From contig NZ_JAEKKT010000114.1 of NCBI RefSeq assembly GCF_019510245.1, forward strand, positions 62,001 to 126,000: DNA of 64,000 bases, in the 5' to 3' direction. Below, one piece after another: positions 25,728 to 35,125 of this stretch. Numbering within the stretch: position 1 is the first letter of the stretch; each line of letters opens with the position of its first letter. Source of the DNA: Streptomyces sp. (GTDB taxonomy: Bacteria > Actinomycetota > Actinomycetes > Streptomycetales > Streptomycetaceae). Below the pieces are notes generated by a model that saw nothing but the letters and a program-made list of their open reading frames with translations, made no database searches and was not told where the DNA came from. The translations under genes and the position numbers were made by a program.

Positions 25728-27518
25728 ATGACAACCGAGGCCCGGCAGAAAGGGCGCAAGCCCGCGCAGATCGTGGACATGTCCTGGGATCCGATCACCC
25801 GGATCATCGGAAACCTGGGCATCTACACGAAGATCGACTTCGCCAACCGGGAGGTGGTGGAGTGTCACAGCACCTCCTCCCTCTTCCGCGGCTACTCCGT
25901 CTTCATGAAGGGCAAGGACCCGCGCGACGCCGGGTTCATCACCTCCCGCATCTGCGGCATCTGCGGCGACAACCACACGACGTGCTCCGACTACGCCCAG
26001 CAGATGGCGTACGGCGTGAAGCCGCCGCCGCTCGCCGAGCACATCGTCAACCTCGGCGAAGCGGCCGAGTACATGTTCGACCACACGATCTTCCAGGACA
26101 ACCTGGTCTTCGTGGACTTCTGCGAGCAGATGGTCAAGGCCACCAACCCGAGCGTCCTGGCCCGCGCGCAGAAGACCAACGCGCCGCGCGGCGACATCCA
26201 CGGCTACCGGACCATCGCGGACATCATGAAGGCCTTCAACCCCTTCGAGGGCGAGGTCTACAAGGAGGCCCTGAAGGTCTCCCGGACCACCCGGGAGATG
26301 TTCTGCCTGATGGAGGGCCGGCACGTGCACCCCTCCACCCTCTATCCGGGCGGGGTCGGCACCATGCCGTCGCCGACCGCGTTCACCGACTACCTCAGCC
26401 GGCTGATGCACGTCATCGACTTCGTGAAGAAGGCCGTCGCCATGAACGACGACGTCTTCGACTTCTTCTACGAGGCGCTGCCCGGCTACGAGGAGGTCGG
26501 CAAGCGCCGTGTCCTGCTGGGCTGCTGGGGCGCGTGGCAGGACCCGAAGGTCGTCGACTACCGGTACGAGAACATGGACCGCTGGGGCAAGGCGATGTAC
26601 GTCACGCCGGGCATCGTGGTCGACGGCGAGCTGGTCACCAACAACCTGGTCGACATCAACCTGGGCCTCAGGATCATGCTGGGCAGCTCGTTCTACGAGG
26701 ACTGGGTGAACGAGGACCCGTTCGTCACCCACGACCCGCTCGGCAACCCCGTCGACATGCGCCACCCGTGGAACCAGACGACCCTCCCGGTGCCGCAGAA
26801 GCGGGACTTCGAGGGCAACTACAGCTGGGTGATGAGCCCCCGCTGGTACGACCAGCGCACCGGCGACCACCTGGCCCTGGACACCGGCGGCGGCCCGCTG
26901 GCCCGGCTCTGGTCGACCGCGCTCAGCGGCCTCGTGGACACGCCGTACATCAAGGCCACCGGCACCAGCGTGCGGATCTCGCTGCCCAAGGGGGCGAGCC
27001 TGCCGGAGACCACGCTGGAGTGGAAGATCCCGAAGTGGTCGAACACCCTCGAACGCGACCGTGCCCGGCCGTACTTCGTCGCCTACGCGGCCGCCATGGC
27101 GCTGCAGTTCCTGGACGAGGCGATGGGGCTGGTCAGGTCCGGCGACACCAAGGTGTTCGAGGACTTCGAGGTGCCGGACGAGGCGATCGGCTGCGGCTTC
27201 CACGAGGCCGTGCGCGGGGTGCTCTCGCACCACCTGGTGATCAAGGACAAGAAGATCGCCAACTACCACCCGTACCCACCGACCCCGTGGAACGCCAGCC
27301 CGCGTGACAAGTTCGGCACCCCGGGCCCGTACGAGGACGCCGTCATGGGCCAGCCGATCTTCGAGGAGAACGGCCCGGACGACTTCAAGGGCGTCGACAT
27401 CATGCGCACGGTCCGCAGCTTCGACCCCTGCCTGCCGTGCGGTGTCCACATGTACACGGGCAAGGGCAAGACACTGAGCGTCACGCACTCGCCGGTGTAC
27501 GGGGCGAACCATGGCTGA
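25728..27518 (+). CDS. hhyL: [NiFe]-hydrogenase large subunit, group 1h (HhyL)
   Basis: 596 residues. Binds the Ni-Fe(CN)2CO site and oxidises H2. The N-terminal pair of nickel cysteines is in RICGICGDNHTTCSD, the C-terminal pair in SFDPCLPCGVH. After that histidine a 22-residue tail (starting MYTGKGKTL) should be removed by the maturation protease at 35333-35914 once the metal is in place. Group 1h enzymes in Streptomyces, mycobacteria and Acidobacteria take up hydrogen at atmospheric level under carbon starvation or sporulation. The stop overlaps the NifU-like gene by 8 bases. Confidence 0.96.
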   Translation: MTTEARQKGRKPAQIVDMSWDPITRIIGNLGIYTKIDFANREVVECHSTSSLFRGYSVFMKGKDPRDAGFITSRICGICGDNHTTCSDYAQQMAYGVKPPPLAEHIVNLGEAAEYMFDHTIFQDNLVFVDFCEQMVKATNPSVLARAQKTNAPRGDIHGYRTIADIMKAFNPFEGEVYKEALKVSRTTREMFCLMEGRHVHPSTLYPGGVGTMPSPTAFTDYLSRLMHVIDFVKKAVAMNDDVFDFFYEALPGYEEVGKRRVLLGCWGAWQDPKVVDYRYENMDRWGKAMYVTPGIVVDGELVTNNLVDINLGLRIMLGSSFYEDWVNEDPFVTHDPLGNPVDMRHPWNQTTLPVPQKRDFEGNYSWVMSPRWYDQRTGDHLALDTGGGPLARLWSTALSGLVDTPYIKATGTSVRISLPKGASLPETTLEWKIPKWSNTLERDRARPYFVAYAAAMALQFLDEAMGLVRSGDTKVFEDFEVPDEAIGCGFHEAVRGVLSHHLVIKDKKIANYHPYPPTPWNASPRDKFGTPGPYEDAVMGQPIFEENGPDDFKGVDIMRTVRSFDPCLPCGVHMYTGKGKTLSVTHSPVYGANHG

Positions 27519-28056
27519 CGGACGGCTCGACGGCCCGGCGGTCGAGTCCCGGCTGGCCCGGCTCGACGGGCTGCTGGAGAGCCTGGAGTCCGCTCCCGGA
27601 CCGACCGGCGGCTCGGCCGTCGAGGCGGTACGGCTGCTGACCGAGGTCTACGGCGAGGCGCTCGCCCGCGTCCTCGACCACGCGGACGCACCGCTGGCCG
27701 AGCGGCTCGCCGGCGACGAGCTGCTCGACCACCTCATGGTCCTGCACGACATCCACCCGGACGCGCCCGAGCTCCGGGCCGCCCGCGCGGTCGAGCGGCT
27801 GCGCCCCGCCGTGCGGGACCGCGGCGGCGACGTCGAGTGGGCCGGGGTGGAGGGCGAGGTGGGCCGGGTGCGGCTGACCGCGGGCGGCGGTTGCGGCTCG
27901 GGGTGCGGCGGAGGTACCACGGAGGTGACCGACGCCGTCCGGGAGGCGGTGCTCGCCGCGGCCCCCGAGCTGGCCGACGTGCAGCCGGTGCCCGAGGCCC
28001 CGGCGCCCGCCTTCGTCCCCCTGGACTCCCTGCGCCGGCCACAGGAGGCCCGGTGA
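27511..28056 (+). CDS. NifU C-terminal-like iron-sulfur protein
   Basis: 181 residues. The N-terminal 80 residues are helical and of unknown type. The C-terminal part resembles the NifU/Nfu domain (GGDVEWAGVEGEVGRVRL, then GCGSGCGGGTTEVTDAV), with the usual CxxC replaced by a CGSGC-like spacing. It may donate or hold an iron-sulfur cluster for the small subunit or serve in electron transfer. It overlaps the large-subunit gene at its start and the following gene at its stop (GTGA), so all are translationally coupled. Confidence 0.82.
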   Translation: MADGRLDGPAVESRLARLDGLLESLESAPGPTGGSAVEAVRLLTEVYGEALARVLDHADAPLAERLAGDELLDHLMVLHDIHPDAPELRAARAVERLRPAVRDRGGDVEWAGVEGEVGRVRLTAGGGCGSGCGGGTTEVTDAVREAVLAAAPELADVQPVPEAPAPAFVPLDSLRRPQEAR

Positions 28057-28673
28057 CCACCCGGACACCGCCCGGCGGAGCCCTGGCCCGCCTCATCCGT
28101 TCCTCGGCCGACCGGCAGCCGGCGCCCGGGGCGGAGGCGTGCGACCTGTGCGCCGAGCCGCTGTCCGGGGACCATCCGCATCTGTACGACACCGGGCGGG
28201 CCGAGGTCCGCTGTGCCTGCCGCGCCTGCTCGGTGCTGTTCGCCGACGCCCGGCGGGGCACCGGCGCGGGCGACGGCCAGTTCCGGCTGATCCCCACCCG
28301 CCGGGTCCGCCTCCCGAAGGTCGACACCGCGGCCCTCGGGGTCCCGGTCGGCCTGGTCTTCTTCGTACCGCGTGCCGACGGCTCGGTCACCGCGGAGGGG
28401 CCGAGCCCGGCCGGGGCCATGCGCTGGGAGGTGGCGGCCGCGGCCTGGCAGCGGGCGGTCGCCGGCTGCCCGCCGCTGGCCGGCATGACCCCCGATGTCG
28501 AGGCACTGCTGGTCAACACGGTGCACGGCCTCGACCACCACTGGATCGTCCCGGTCGACGACTGCTTTCGCATGCTCGCCGTCGTCCGCCGGGAGTGGCG
28601 CGGCCTGTCCGGCGGTGGCCGGATGTGGCCGGCCGTGGAGCGTTTCTTCGAGGAGCTCACCGAGCGGCCCTGA
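28053..28673 (+). CDS. DUF5947-like hydrogenase-associated protein
   Basis: 206 residues, GTG start overlapping the NifU-like stop. Four cysteines form a likely zinc or iron site: CDLCAEPLSG followed by CACRACSVLF. The rest is a compact mixed alpha/beta domain (VPVGLVFFVPRADGSVTAEG). It resembles DUF5947 proteins recalled from similar loci; that assignment is from memory. Function is unknown; as it is fused into the operon by overlap it is probably an accessory or electron-transfer component. Confidence 0.7.
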   Translation: MTTRTPPGGALARLIRSSADRQPAPGAEACDLCAEPLSGDHPHLYDTGRAEVRCACRACSVLFADARRGTGAGDGQFRLIPTRRVRLPKVDTAALGVPVGLVFFVPRADGSVTAEGPSPAGAMRWEVAAAAWQRAVAGCPPLAGMTPDVEALLVNTVHGLDHHWIVPVDDCFRMLAVVRREWRGLSGGGRMWPAVERFFEELTERP

Positions 28674-28727
28674 GCCGAACGGCCTTGAGGAACGGCAGCA
28701 CAGGAAGGCCCGAGGAAGGAGAACCCG

Positions 28728-28934
28728 ATGGGCAGCATCAGGGTCGGCCGCGCCCAGGCGAGGCCCGACACGCCGTCCCACGTGCCCGGCATGCACCAGG
28801 GCAACAAGGGCCCCAACACGAAGCAGTCCGGACACCACCCGGACGGCACCGCCGACGCGCGGCGCTCGACCAACATCCGCTGGAAGCGGCACGACGTGCT
28901 GCTGGACGTGATGCCGAACATCCCGCCCGGATGA
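28728..28934 (+). CDS. small conserved-looking protein of the hydrogenase operon
   Basis: 68 residues starting MGSIRVGRAQARPDTPSHVP, with a GAAGGAG ribosome site just upstream. It is basic, hydrophilic and rich in His, Gly and Pro (MHQGNKGPNTKQSGHHPDG), ending VLLDVMPNIPPG. There is no membrane segment and no cysteine. I recognise no family. Its position in a tightly packed operon and its good ribosome site make it a real gene; it could be a small structural or metal-handling subunit. Confidence 0.65.
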   Translation: MGSIRVGRAQARPDTPSHVPGMHQGNKGPNTKQSGHHPDGTADARRSTNIRWKRHDVLLDVMPNIPPG

Positions 28935-28980
28935 CCCAGGGCGACCGAGAGCGACCCAGAGCGACAGGGAGTTTCCCCGC

Positions 28981-29157
28981 ATGAAGATGCAACGCAAGAG
29001 AACAGGCACGGCGGCCCAGCGCGTCCTGACCGCCGAGATCGCCGTCGTGGGCGCGCTGCTGGTGGCGCTGTTCGTCACCGAGATCCCCAGCATGATGCGC
29101 GAGATGAAGATCTGGCGGATCGCCGGCGGGCTGCGCGCCGGTCACCGGTATCCGTGA
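28981..29157 (+). CDS. 58-residue single-span membrane protein
   Basis: Begins MKMQRKRTGTAAQRVLTAEI and contains one hydrophobic stretch, IAVVGALLVALFVTEI, followed by a basic tail (MKIWRIAGGLRAGHRYP). The positive-inside pattern is ambiguous because both ends are basic. A GACAGGGAG ribosome site precedes the ATG, and hypA starts 8 bases after the stop. It is too short to be called by length-filtered gene finders. In a cytoplasmic hydrogenase operon without any other membrane subunit it is a candidate anchor or quinone-side component; that is inference. Confidence 0.7.
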   Translation: MKMQRKRTGTAAQRVLTAEIAVVGALLVALFVTEIPSMMREMKIWRIAGGLRAGHRYP

Positions 29158-29164
29158 GCCGGTC

Positions 29165-29503
29165 GTGCACGAACTGTCGATCGCGACCGCGATCGTCGAG
29201 CAGGCCGACGAATGGGCCCGGGCGGACGGCGCGGACCACGTCCGTGCGGTGACCGTCCGGGTCGGCGAACTGTCCGGGGTCGTCCCCGACGCCCTGGACT
29301 TCGCCTTCGAGGTGGCCCGCGACGGCACCGCGCTCGCCGGCGCCCGGCTGGTGGTCGAGCAGGTGACCGCGCGGGCCTGGTGCGAGCCGTGCGCCGAGGA
29401 GTTCGCCGTGGGCATGCCGCCGTTCTTCTGGTGCCCGCACTGCGACCGTCCCTCCACCGAGCTGCGCAGCGGCCGGGAACTGGAGATCACCGCGGTCGAC
29501 TGA
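29165..29503 (+). CDS. hypA: hydrogenase nickel insertion protein HypA
   Basis: 112 residues, GTG start. Nickel-binding N-terminal MHELSIA and the zinc site with two CxxC pairs (WCEPCAEEF, WCPHCDRPS). It delivers nickel to the large-subunit precursor together with HypB. Last gene of the rightward hydrogenase operon. The other hyp genes run towards it on the opposite strand, and a 19-base-pair hairpin begins at its stop codon. Confidence 0.95.
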   Translation: MHELSIATAIVEQADEWARADGADHVRAVTVRVGELSGVVPDALDFAFEVARDGTALAGARLVVEQVTARAWCEPCAEEFAVGMPPFFWCPHCDRPSTELRSGRELEITAVD

Positions 29504-29543
29504 CTCCGCCGGTGCCCGGGACACCCCGGGCACCGGCGGAGTC
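29502..29543. terminator. strong bidirectional terminator between hypA and hypE
   Basis: Perfect 19-base-pair inverted repeat (29502-29520 and 29525-29543) around a 4-base loop, ACAC. It starts within the hypA stop codon and ends 12 bases before the hypE stop, so it can end both convergent operons. Confidence 0.9.
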
Positions 29544-29555
29544 ATGACCGTGCCG

Positions 29556-30620
29556 TCAGCAGATGCGCGGCAGCTGCTCCCCGAGCGGGAGGTCGACGAC
29601 CCGGGTGCCGCCGAGTCCGGTCGCCACCACGACCATGCCGGGGTGTTCGGTCACGCATTCCCCGATCCGGGTCGCGCCGGCCCCCTGCGGATGGGCGCGC
29701 ATCGCCTCCAGCACCGCGTCGGCGTCCGTCGGCGGAACGAAGGCCACGAGCCTGCCCTCGTTGGCGACGTAGAGCGGGTCCAGGCCGAGGAAGCCGCAGG
29801 CGTTGGCGACCGCGTCCGGTACCGGCAGGGCGCGCTCGGTGAGCCGTACGCCCGTTCCCGAGGCGCGGGCGATCTCGTTCAGGGAGGCGGCCAGGCCGCC
29901 GCGGGTCGGGTCGCGCAGGACGTGGACGTCGGGGGTGACGTCCAGCATGGTCGCGACCAGGTCGGCCAGCGGCGCGGTGTCGCTGGCGATCTCGACGCCG
30001 AACTCCAGCCCCTCCCGCACGCTGAGCACGGCGACGCCGTGCAGGCCGATCGGTCCGCTGACGATCACGGCGTCGCCGGGCCGGGCCCGCTGCGGCCGGA
30101 TGTCGACGCGCTCGGGGACGAGCCCGACGCCGGCGGTGGTGACGTACACCCCGTCCCCGTGGCCGCTCTCGACCACCTTGGTGTCACCGGTGGCGATCGT
30201 GACACCGGCCGTCTCGGCCGCTGCGCCCATGGCCCGGGCGATGCGTTCGACGACCGCCAGCTCGACGCCCTCCTCCAGGACGAAGGCGGCGGACAGGTAG
30301 GCGGGCCGGGCGCCGCTCATCGCCAGGTCGTTGACGGTGCCGTTGACGGCGAGGTCGCCGAGGCAGCCGCCGGGGAAGAACAGCGGCCGTACGACGTAGG
30401 AGTCGGTGGAGAACGCGAGGCGGGCGCCGCCGAGGTGGAGGACGGCCGAGTCGGTCATCCCGGCGAGCAAGGCGTTGCCGTAGGCGGGGGCGAAGATCTG
30501 CTCGATCAGTTCGGCGGAGAGGGCGCCGCCTCCGCCGTGGCCCATGACCACGACCGGCTGGTCGCGGATCGGCGCCGGGCAGCTCCAGTTCGCGGGGTCG
30601 ACGACGGTCTGCTCAGCCAA
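29556..30620 (-). CDS. hypE: hydrogenase maturation protein HypE
   Basis: 354 residues. Dehydrates the carbamoyl thioester on its own C-terminal cysteine to a thiocyanate, giving the cyanide ligands of the active-site iron. The flexible tail ending PRIC is intact; ATP-binding motifs of the PurM/HypE fold are present ([38 protein letters not shown]). Last gene of the hypBFCDE operon; start overlaps the hypD stop by 8 bases. Confidence 0.96.
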   Translation of the reverse strand: MAEQTVVDPANWSCPAPIRDQPVVVMGHGGGGALSAELIEQIFAPAYGNALLAGMTDSAVLHLGGARLAFSTDSYVVRPLFFPGGCLGDLAVNGTVNDLAMSGARPAYLSAAFVLEEGVELAVVERIARAMGAAAETAGVTIATGDTKVVESGHGDGVYVTTAGVGLVPERVDIRPQRARPGDAVIVSGPIGLHGVAVLSVREGLEFGVEIASDTAPLADLVATMLDVTPDVHVLRDPTRGGLAASLNEIARASGTGVRLTERALPVPDAVANACGFLGLDPLYVANEGRLVAFVPPTDADAVLEAMRAHPQGAGATRIGECVTEHPGMVVVATGLGGTRVVDLPLGEQLPRIC

Positions 30621-31740
30621 CGGGGTTCATCTCCTCGCGCGAGAGCGCCGGTTCGGACATCCGGCGGTAGAGGTAGTAGGCGGCGCAGGCGCCCTCGCTG
30701 GAGACCATGGTGGCGCCGAGCGGGGTGCGCGGGGTACAGGTGGTGCCGAAGGCCGCGCAGTCGGTGGGTTTGATGAGCCCCTGCAGGACTTCGCCGGCGC
30801 GGCATTCGGCGGGTTCCTCGGTGCGGATGCCGGTGACGTCGAAGCGCTGCTCGGCGTCGAAGTCCCGGTAGGCCTCGCTCAGCCGCCAGCCGCTGGCGGG
30901 GATGCGGCCGATGCCGCGCCAGGAGCGGTCGGTGACCTCGAAGACCTCCTCGATCATGCGGACGGCGGCCGGGTTGCCGTCGGCGCGCACGGCGCGGGCG
31001 TAGGCGTTCTCCACCCGGTGCTCGCCGCGCTCCAGCTGGCGGACCGTGCGGCGGATGCCCTCCAGGATGTCGAGCGGTTCGAAGCCGGTGACGACGATGG
31101 GGACGCGGTGCCGTTCGGCGAGTTCGGGGTACTCGGCCGTGCCCATGACGCTGCAGACGTGCCCGGCGGCCAGGAAGGCCTGCACCCGGCAGGCGGGGGC
31201 GCTCATGATGGCGTCGATGGCCGGGGGGACCCGGACATGGGAGACCAGCAGGGTGAAGTTGGCCAGGCCGAGGCGCTTGGCCTGGTGGACGGCCATGGCG
31301 TTGGCGGGGGCGGTGGTCTCGAAGCCGATGGCGAAGAACACCACCTGCTTGTCCGGGTGGCGGCGGGCGAGCTGGAGCGCGTCGAGCGGTGAGTAGACCA
31401 CGCGGACGTCACCGCCCTCGCCCTTGACCCGGAACAGGTCCCGGTCGGTGCCGGGGACGCGGAGCATGTCGCCGAACGAGCAGAAGATCACGCCGGGGCG
31501 GGCGGCGATCTCCAGTGCCTTGTCGATGCACTCCAGCGGGGTGACGCAGACCGGGCAGCCCGGCCCGTGGATCAACTCCACTTCGTCCGGCAGGAGTTGG
31601 TCGATGCCGTGCCGGATGATGGAGTGCGTCTGGCCACCGCACACCTCCATCAGGGCCCAGGGCCGGGTGGCGGTGGCCCGGATCTCGTCCAGCAGCCGGC
31701 GGGCCAGCTTGGGGTCGTTGAACTCGTCGAGGTACTTCAC
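30613..31740 (-). CDS. hypD: hydrogenase maturation protein HypD
   Basis: 375 residues. Iron-sulfur protein that, with HypC, holds the Fe(CN)2CO unit during assembly. Family cysteine motifs are complete: [26 protein letters not shown] and the C-terminal [15 protein letters not shown] with SEGACAAYY. Overlaps hypC by 4 bases (ATGA) and hypE by 8, showing a tight operon. Confidence 0.96.
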   Translation of the reverse strand: MKYLDEFNDPKLARRLLDEIRATATRPWALMEVCGGQTHSIIRHGIDQLLPDEVELIHGPGCPVCVTPLECIDKALEIAARPGVIFCSFGDMLRVPGTDRDLFRVKGEGGDVRVVYSPLDALQLARRHPDKQVVFFAIGFETTAPANAMAVHQAKRLGLANFTLLVSHVRVPPAIDAIMSAPACRVQAFLAAGHVCSVMGTAEYPELAERHRVPIVVTGFEPLDILEGIRRTVRQLERGEHRVENAYARAVRADGNPAAVRMIEEVFEVTDRSWRGIGRIPASGWRLSEAYRDFDAEQRFDVTGIRTEEPAECRAGEVLQGLIKPTDCAAFGTTCTPRTPLGATMVSSEGACAAYYLYRRMSEPALSREEMNPVG

Positions 31741-32039
31741 CGTGCCTCGCTCCCCTCGGTCTCCTGAGCCGCATGCCGGGCCGCCTGCTGCCAGGCGTCG
31801 CCGAACTCCTCCTCCAGGAGCCCCAGTTCCTCGAAGAGCTTGAGGGAGGCCAGGGCCGACTCCTCGTCAAGTCGCTGCAGGGCGAAGCCCACGTGGACGA
31901 TGACGTACTCGCCGACCTCGACGTCCGACACGTATTCCAGACACGCCTGCTTCTGCACCCCGCCGAAGTCGATCAGGCCGGTGAGCGGATCGGCGGTGTG
32001 GTCGATGCTCACGACTCTGCCGGGCACTGCCAAACACAT
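31737..32039 (-). CDS. hypC: hydrogenase maturation chaperone HypC
   Basis: 100 residues. The essential N-terminal cysteine motif [10 protein letters not shown] is intact. HypC carries iron with HypD and chaperones the large-subunit precursor. The C-terminal helix is longer than in typical 75-90 residue HypC proteins and ends in an acidic/alanine-rich tail. Lies 3 bases after hypF. Confidence 0.95.
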   Translation of the reverse strand: MCLAVPGRVVSIDHTADPLTGLIDFGGVQKQACLEYVSDVEVGEYVIVHVGFALQRLDEESALASLKLFEELGLLEEEFGDAWQQAARHAAQETEGSEAR

Positions 32040-32042
32040 GGG

Positions 32043-34406
32043 TCACTCCGTCTCGTCGCTGACTGCCTTGCGTCGGTCGTCGTCGGGTCGCTGCCGGTGG
32101 GCCGCGACCACCAGTTGCCCGAGCGCCAGTCCGCCGTCGTTCGGCGGGACCTCGCCGTGCCGCAGGACCGTGAATCCGGCGCCGTGCAGCAGGTCTGCGC
32201 TCGCGTCTTCGAGGAGCGCGTTGGCGAACACGCCTCCGGTGAGGGCGACGGTGGTCACTCCGGTGGCCCGGCGTGCCCCGCGGCACAGGTCCAGGACGAC
32301 CCGGGCGACCCCGCGGTGGAAGCGGGCCGCGATCACCGGCACGGGGGTGCCGCGCCGCAGGTCGGCGATGACCGCGCACAGGGCGGGGGCGGGGTCGAAG
32401 CGGTCACCGAAGGGGTACGCGGCCGTCTCCGCGCCCCAGGCCGCGCAGGCCTGCGCCTCCAGCTCCAGGGCGGCCTGGGCCTCGTACCCCGCGCGGTGGC
32501 AGACGCCGGCCAGGGACGACACGGCGTCGAAGAGGCGCCCCATGCTGGAGGTGGCCACGCAGCCGACCCCGCCCGGCAACTGCCATTCCAGCAGGCGCAG
32601 TTCCTCGAGGGAGCAGGCGGCGACACTGGGCAGGTCGGGATCCCAGGGCAGGCCGGCCGCCCACAGCCGGGCCAGTGCCGTCCGGCACGGGTTGGCGACG
32701 CCCGCGTCCCCACCGGGCAGCGGTGCCGGGGCGAGGTGGGCGAGGCGCCGGTAGCCGGTGTAGTCGGCGAGGAGCACCTCGCCGCCCCAGACGGTGCCGT
32801 CGTCGCCGTAGCCGGTGCCGTCGAAGGCGACGCCGATGACGGGTGTGGTGCCGTCGAGACCCGCCTCGGCCATGGCGGAGGCGATGTGGGCGTGGTGGTG
32901 CTGGACGAACACCGGTCTGCCGAGCGCCAGCCGGGTGGCACGGCGGCGGGCCCAGGCGGACGAGTGGTAGCCGGGGTGCCGGTCGGCGGCGACGGTTTCG
33001 GGGCGGATCCCGGTCAGCCGGCGCACGTGGCGTTCCGCCCGGACGGCCGCCTCCAGGGTGGCCAGGTCGCCCATGTCGCCGATGTGCGGCCCGAACCAGG
33101 CCAGGTCGCCCTCGCCGACGCACAGCGCGTTCTTGAGGTCGCCGCCGACCGCGAGCGCGGGCCGCACCGGGACCGGCAGGCGCAGCGGGCGCGGCGCGTA
33201 TCCGCGGGAGCGGCGCAGGACCTGCTCGGTTCCGTCGGTGCGGACCCGCAGCAGCGAGTCGTCGCACGGGGAGGCGATGGGCCGGTCGTGGGCGAGCCAG
33301 GCGTCGGCCAGCCCGAACAGCCGGGTCAGCGCCTCGTCGTCGTCGGTGACGATGGGCTCGCCCGAGCGGTTGCCGCTGGTCATGACCAGGACGCGGGGGC
33401 CGGGCGGGTCGCCGGGGAGGCCGAGGAGGAGGGTGTGGACGGGCGTGTAGGGCAGCATGACGCCGAGGTGCGGGCTGCCGGGGCAGACGCCGGGCGCGAG
33501 CCCGGCGGCGGGGCGGGGGCGGAGCAGGACGATGGGGCGCCGGGGGCTGGTGAGCGCCGCCCGCTCAGCCGTCCCGACCTCGGCGATCCGCTCGGCCTCG
33601 GGGAGGTCCGCGCACATCACCGCGAACGGCTTGTCGCCGCGCGCCTTGCGGGTGCGCAGGGTGTCCACGGCCCGGGCGTCGGAGGCGTCGCAGGCCAGGT
33701 GGTAGCCGCCGACGCCCTTCACGGCGACGATCCGCCCGTCGGCGACCAGTTTCCGCGCCCGGGCGAGGGCGTCACCGTCGCGAGCGGCTTTCACGCCGCT
33801 GCCGGCGGCGGGCACCAGCCGCAGCCGGGGGCCGCACTCCGGGCAGGCCACCGGCTGGGCGTGGAAGCGGCGGTCGGCCGGGGCGTGGTACTCCCGGGTG
33901 CAGGCGGGACACAGGGGGAAGCCGGACATGGTGGTGGCCGCGCGGTCGTACGGCATACCGGTGGCGATGGTGAAGCGCGGGCCGCAGTGGGTGCAGGTGA
34001 TGAAGGGGTGGCGGTGCCGGCGGTCGGCCGGATCGGCCAGTTCGCGCAGGCAGTCGGCGCAGGTCGCGGTGTCGGGCGGGAGCAGGGTGCGGCCGGGGGC
34101 GGACTGCTCGGTGGCGCGGATGGTGAAACCGGCGTCGGCCCCGGTGGCCGGTACCTCCTCGACGGCCACGGCGGTCACGGTGGCCAGCGGCGGCGCCTCC
34201 CCGGCGAGCCGCGCGCAGAACCCTTCGACGCCGGCCGCCGTGCCCTCGACCTCGATGAGGACCCCGCTCGCCGTGTTGCCGACGAAGCCGGTGAGCGCCA
34301 GGTCGGCGGCGAGGCGGTGGACGTACGGACGGAAGCCCACGCCCTGTACGGTCCCGCGCACCGTGACGCGTCTGCGGACCGCCGCCGTCGTGGTGGGCGC
34401 CGTCAC
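32043..34406 (-). CDS. hypF: carbamoyltransferase HypF
   Basis: 787 residues, GTG start at 34406 overlapping the hypB stop (GTGA). Domain order is standard: acylphosphatase (VRGTVQGVGFRPYVHRLA), two zinc fingers (CADC/CTHC and CPAC/CPEC pairs), a YrdC-type ATP/carbamate domain, and a Kae1-like domain with VFVQHHHAHIASAMAEAGL. Uses carbamoyl phosphate and ATP to carbamoylate the HypE tail cysteine, the source of cyanide ligands. Confidence 0.96.
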   Translation of the reverse strand: MTAPTTTAAVRRRVTVRGTVQGVGFRPYVHRLAADLALTGFVGNTASGVLIEVEGTAAGVEGFCARLAGEAPPLATVTAVAVEEVPATGADAGFTIRATEQSAPGRTLLPPDTATCADCLRELADPADRRHRHPFITCTHCGPRFTIATGMPYDRAATTMSGFPLCPACTREYHAPADRRFHAQPVACPECGPRLRLVPAAGSGVKAARDGDALARARKLVADGRIVAVKGVGGYHLACDASDARAVDTLRTRKARGDKPFAVMCADLPEAERIAEVGTAERAALTSPRRPIVLLRPRPAAGLAPGVCPGSPHLGVMLPYTPVHTLLLGLPGDPPGPRVLVMTSGNRSGEPIVTDDDEALTRLFGLADAWLAHDRPIASPCDDSLLRVRTDGTEQVLRRSRGYAPRPLRLPVPVRPALAVGGDLKNALCVGEGDLAWFGPHIGDMGDLATLEAAVRAERHVRRLTGIRPETVAADRHPGYHSSAWARRRATRLALGRPVFVQHHHAHIASAMAEAGLDGTTPVIGVAFDGTGYGDDGTVWGGEVLLADYTGYRRLAHLAPAPLPGGDAGVANPCRTALARLWAAGLPWDPDLPSVAACSLEELRLLEWQLPGGVGCVATSSMGRLFDAVSSLAGVCHRAGYEAQAALELEAQACAAWGAETAAYPFGDRFDPAPALCAVIADLRRGTPVPVIAARFHRGVARVVLDLCRGARRATGVTTVALTGGVFANALLEDASADLLHGAGFTVLRHGEVPPNDGGLALGQLVVAAHRQRPDDDRRKAVSDETE

Positions 34407-35125
34407 GAGGCGGTGGGGGCGTGGACGTGGCCGTGCGGGTGCGGGGCGAGCGGCGGCCGGTGCGCCGGGGCGCCGTCCCGTACGGCGAGCACCCGCTCCA
34501 GGATCGTGTCGACGCCTTCCCCGGTGCGGGCGCAGGAGCGCACGATCTCCACCCCGGGGTTGACCCGCCGTACCTGTTCGGCGAAGGCGGTCTCGTCGAA
34601 GCCGGCCGGTCCGGCGAGGTCGGTCTTGGTGAGCATGACCAGGTGCGCGGAGCCGAAGGCGGTGGGGTACTTCGCGGGCTTGTCCTCGCCCTCGGTCACC
34701 GCCATCAGCACGATCCGCAGGTGCTCGCCGAGGTCGTAGGAGGCCGGACAGACCAGGTTGCCGACGTTCTCCACGAACAGCAGCGCGGTGTCCGGCGGCA
34801 GCCAGCCCTCCAGGTGGCCGCGGACCTGCCGGGCCTCCAGGTGGCACAGCCCGTCGGTGAGCAGTTGCTTCACCGGCGCTCCCGAACGGGCCAGGCGCCT
34901 CGCGTCGTTCTCGGTGGCGAGGTCGGCGGTGAAGGCGGCGACGGACACGCCCCGCTCCCCCGCCCGGGCCAGCACCCGGCCGAGCAGTTCGGTCTTGCCG
35001 CTGCCGGGGCTGGAGAGCAGGTTCACCACACCGACGCCGCGCTCGGCCAGGTCGCTGCGCAGGCTCGCGGCGAGGCCGTCGTTCCTGGCCAGGACGGCCC
35101 GGGTGACCTCCTCCGACTGACACAT
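34403..35125 (-). CDS. hypB: hydrogenase nickel incorporation GTPase HypB
   Basis: 240 residues. GTPase P-loop SSPGSGKTELL, metal-binding VCPASYDLGEH and the specificity motif TKTDL. The C-terminus is histidine-rich (HPHGHVH), probably for nickel storage; the usual N-terminal CxxCGC motif is absent. First gene of hypBFCDE with a GAGGAGCGGAG ribosome site. A 207-base gap containing a terminator separates it from the protease gene, so the operon probably has its own promoter there. Confidence 0.95.
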   Translation of the reverse strand: MCQSEEVTRAVLARNDGLAASLRSDLAERGVGVVNLLSSPGSGKTELLGRVLARAGERGVSVAAFTADLATENDARRLARSGAPVKQLLTDGLCHLEARQVRGHLEGWLPPDTALLFVENVGNLVCPASYDLGEHLRIVLMAVTEGEDKPAKYPTAFGSAHLVMLTKTDLAGPAGFDETAFAEQVRRVNPGVEIVRSCARTGEGVDTILERVLAVRDGAPAHRPPLAPHPHGHVHAPTAS

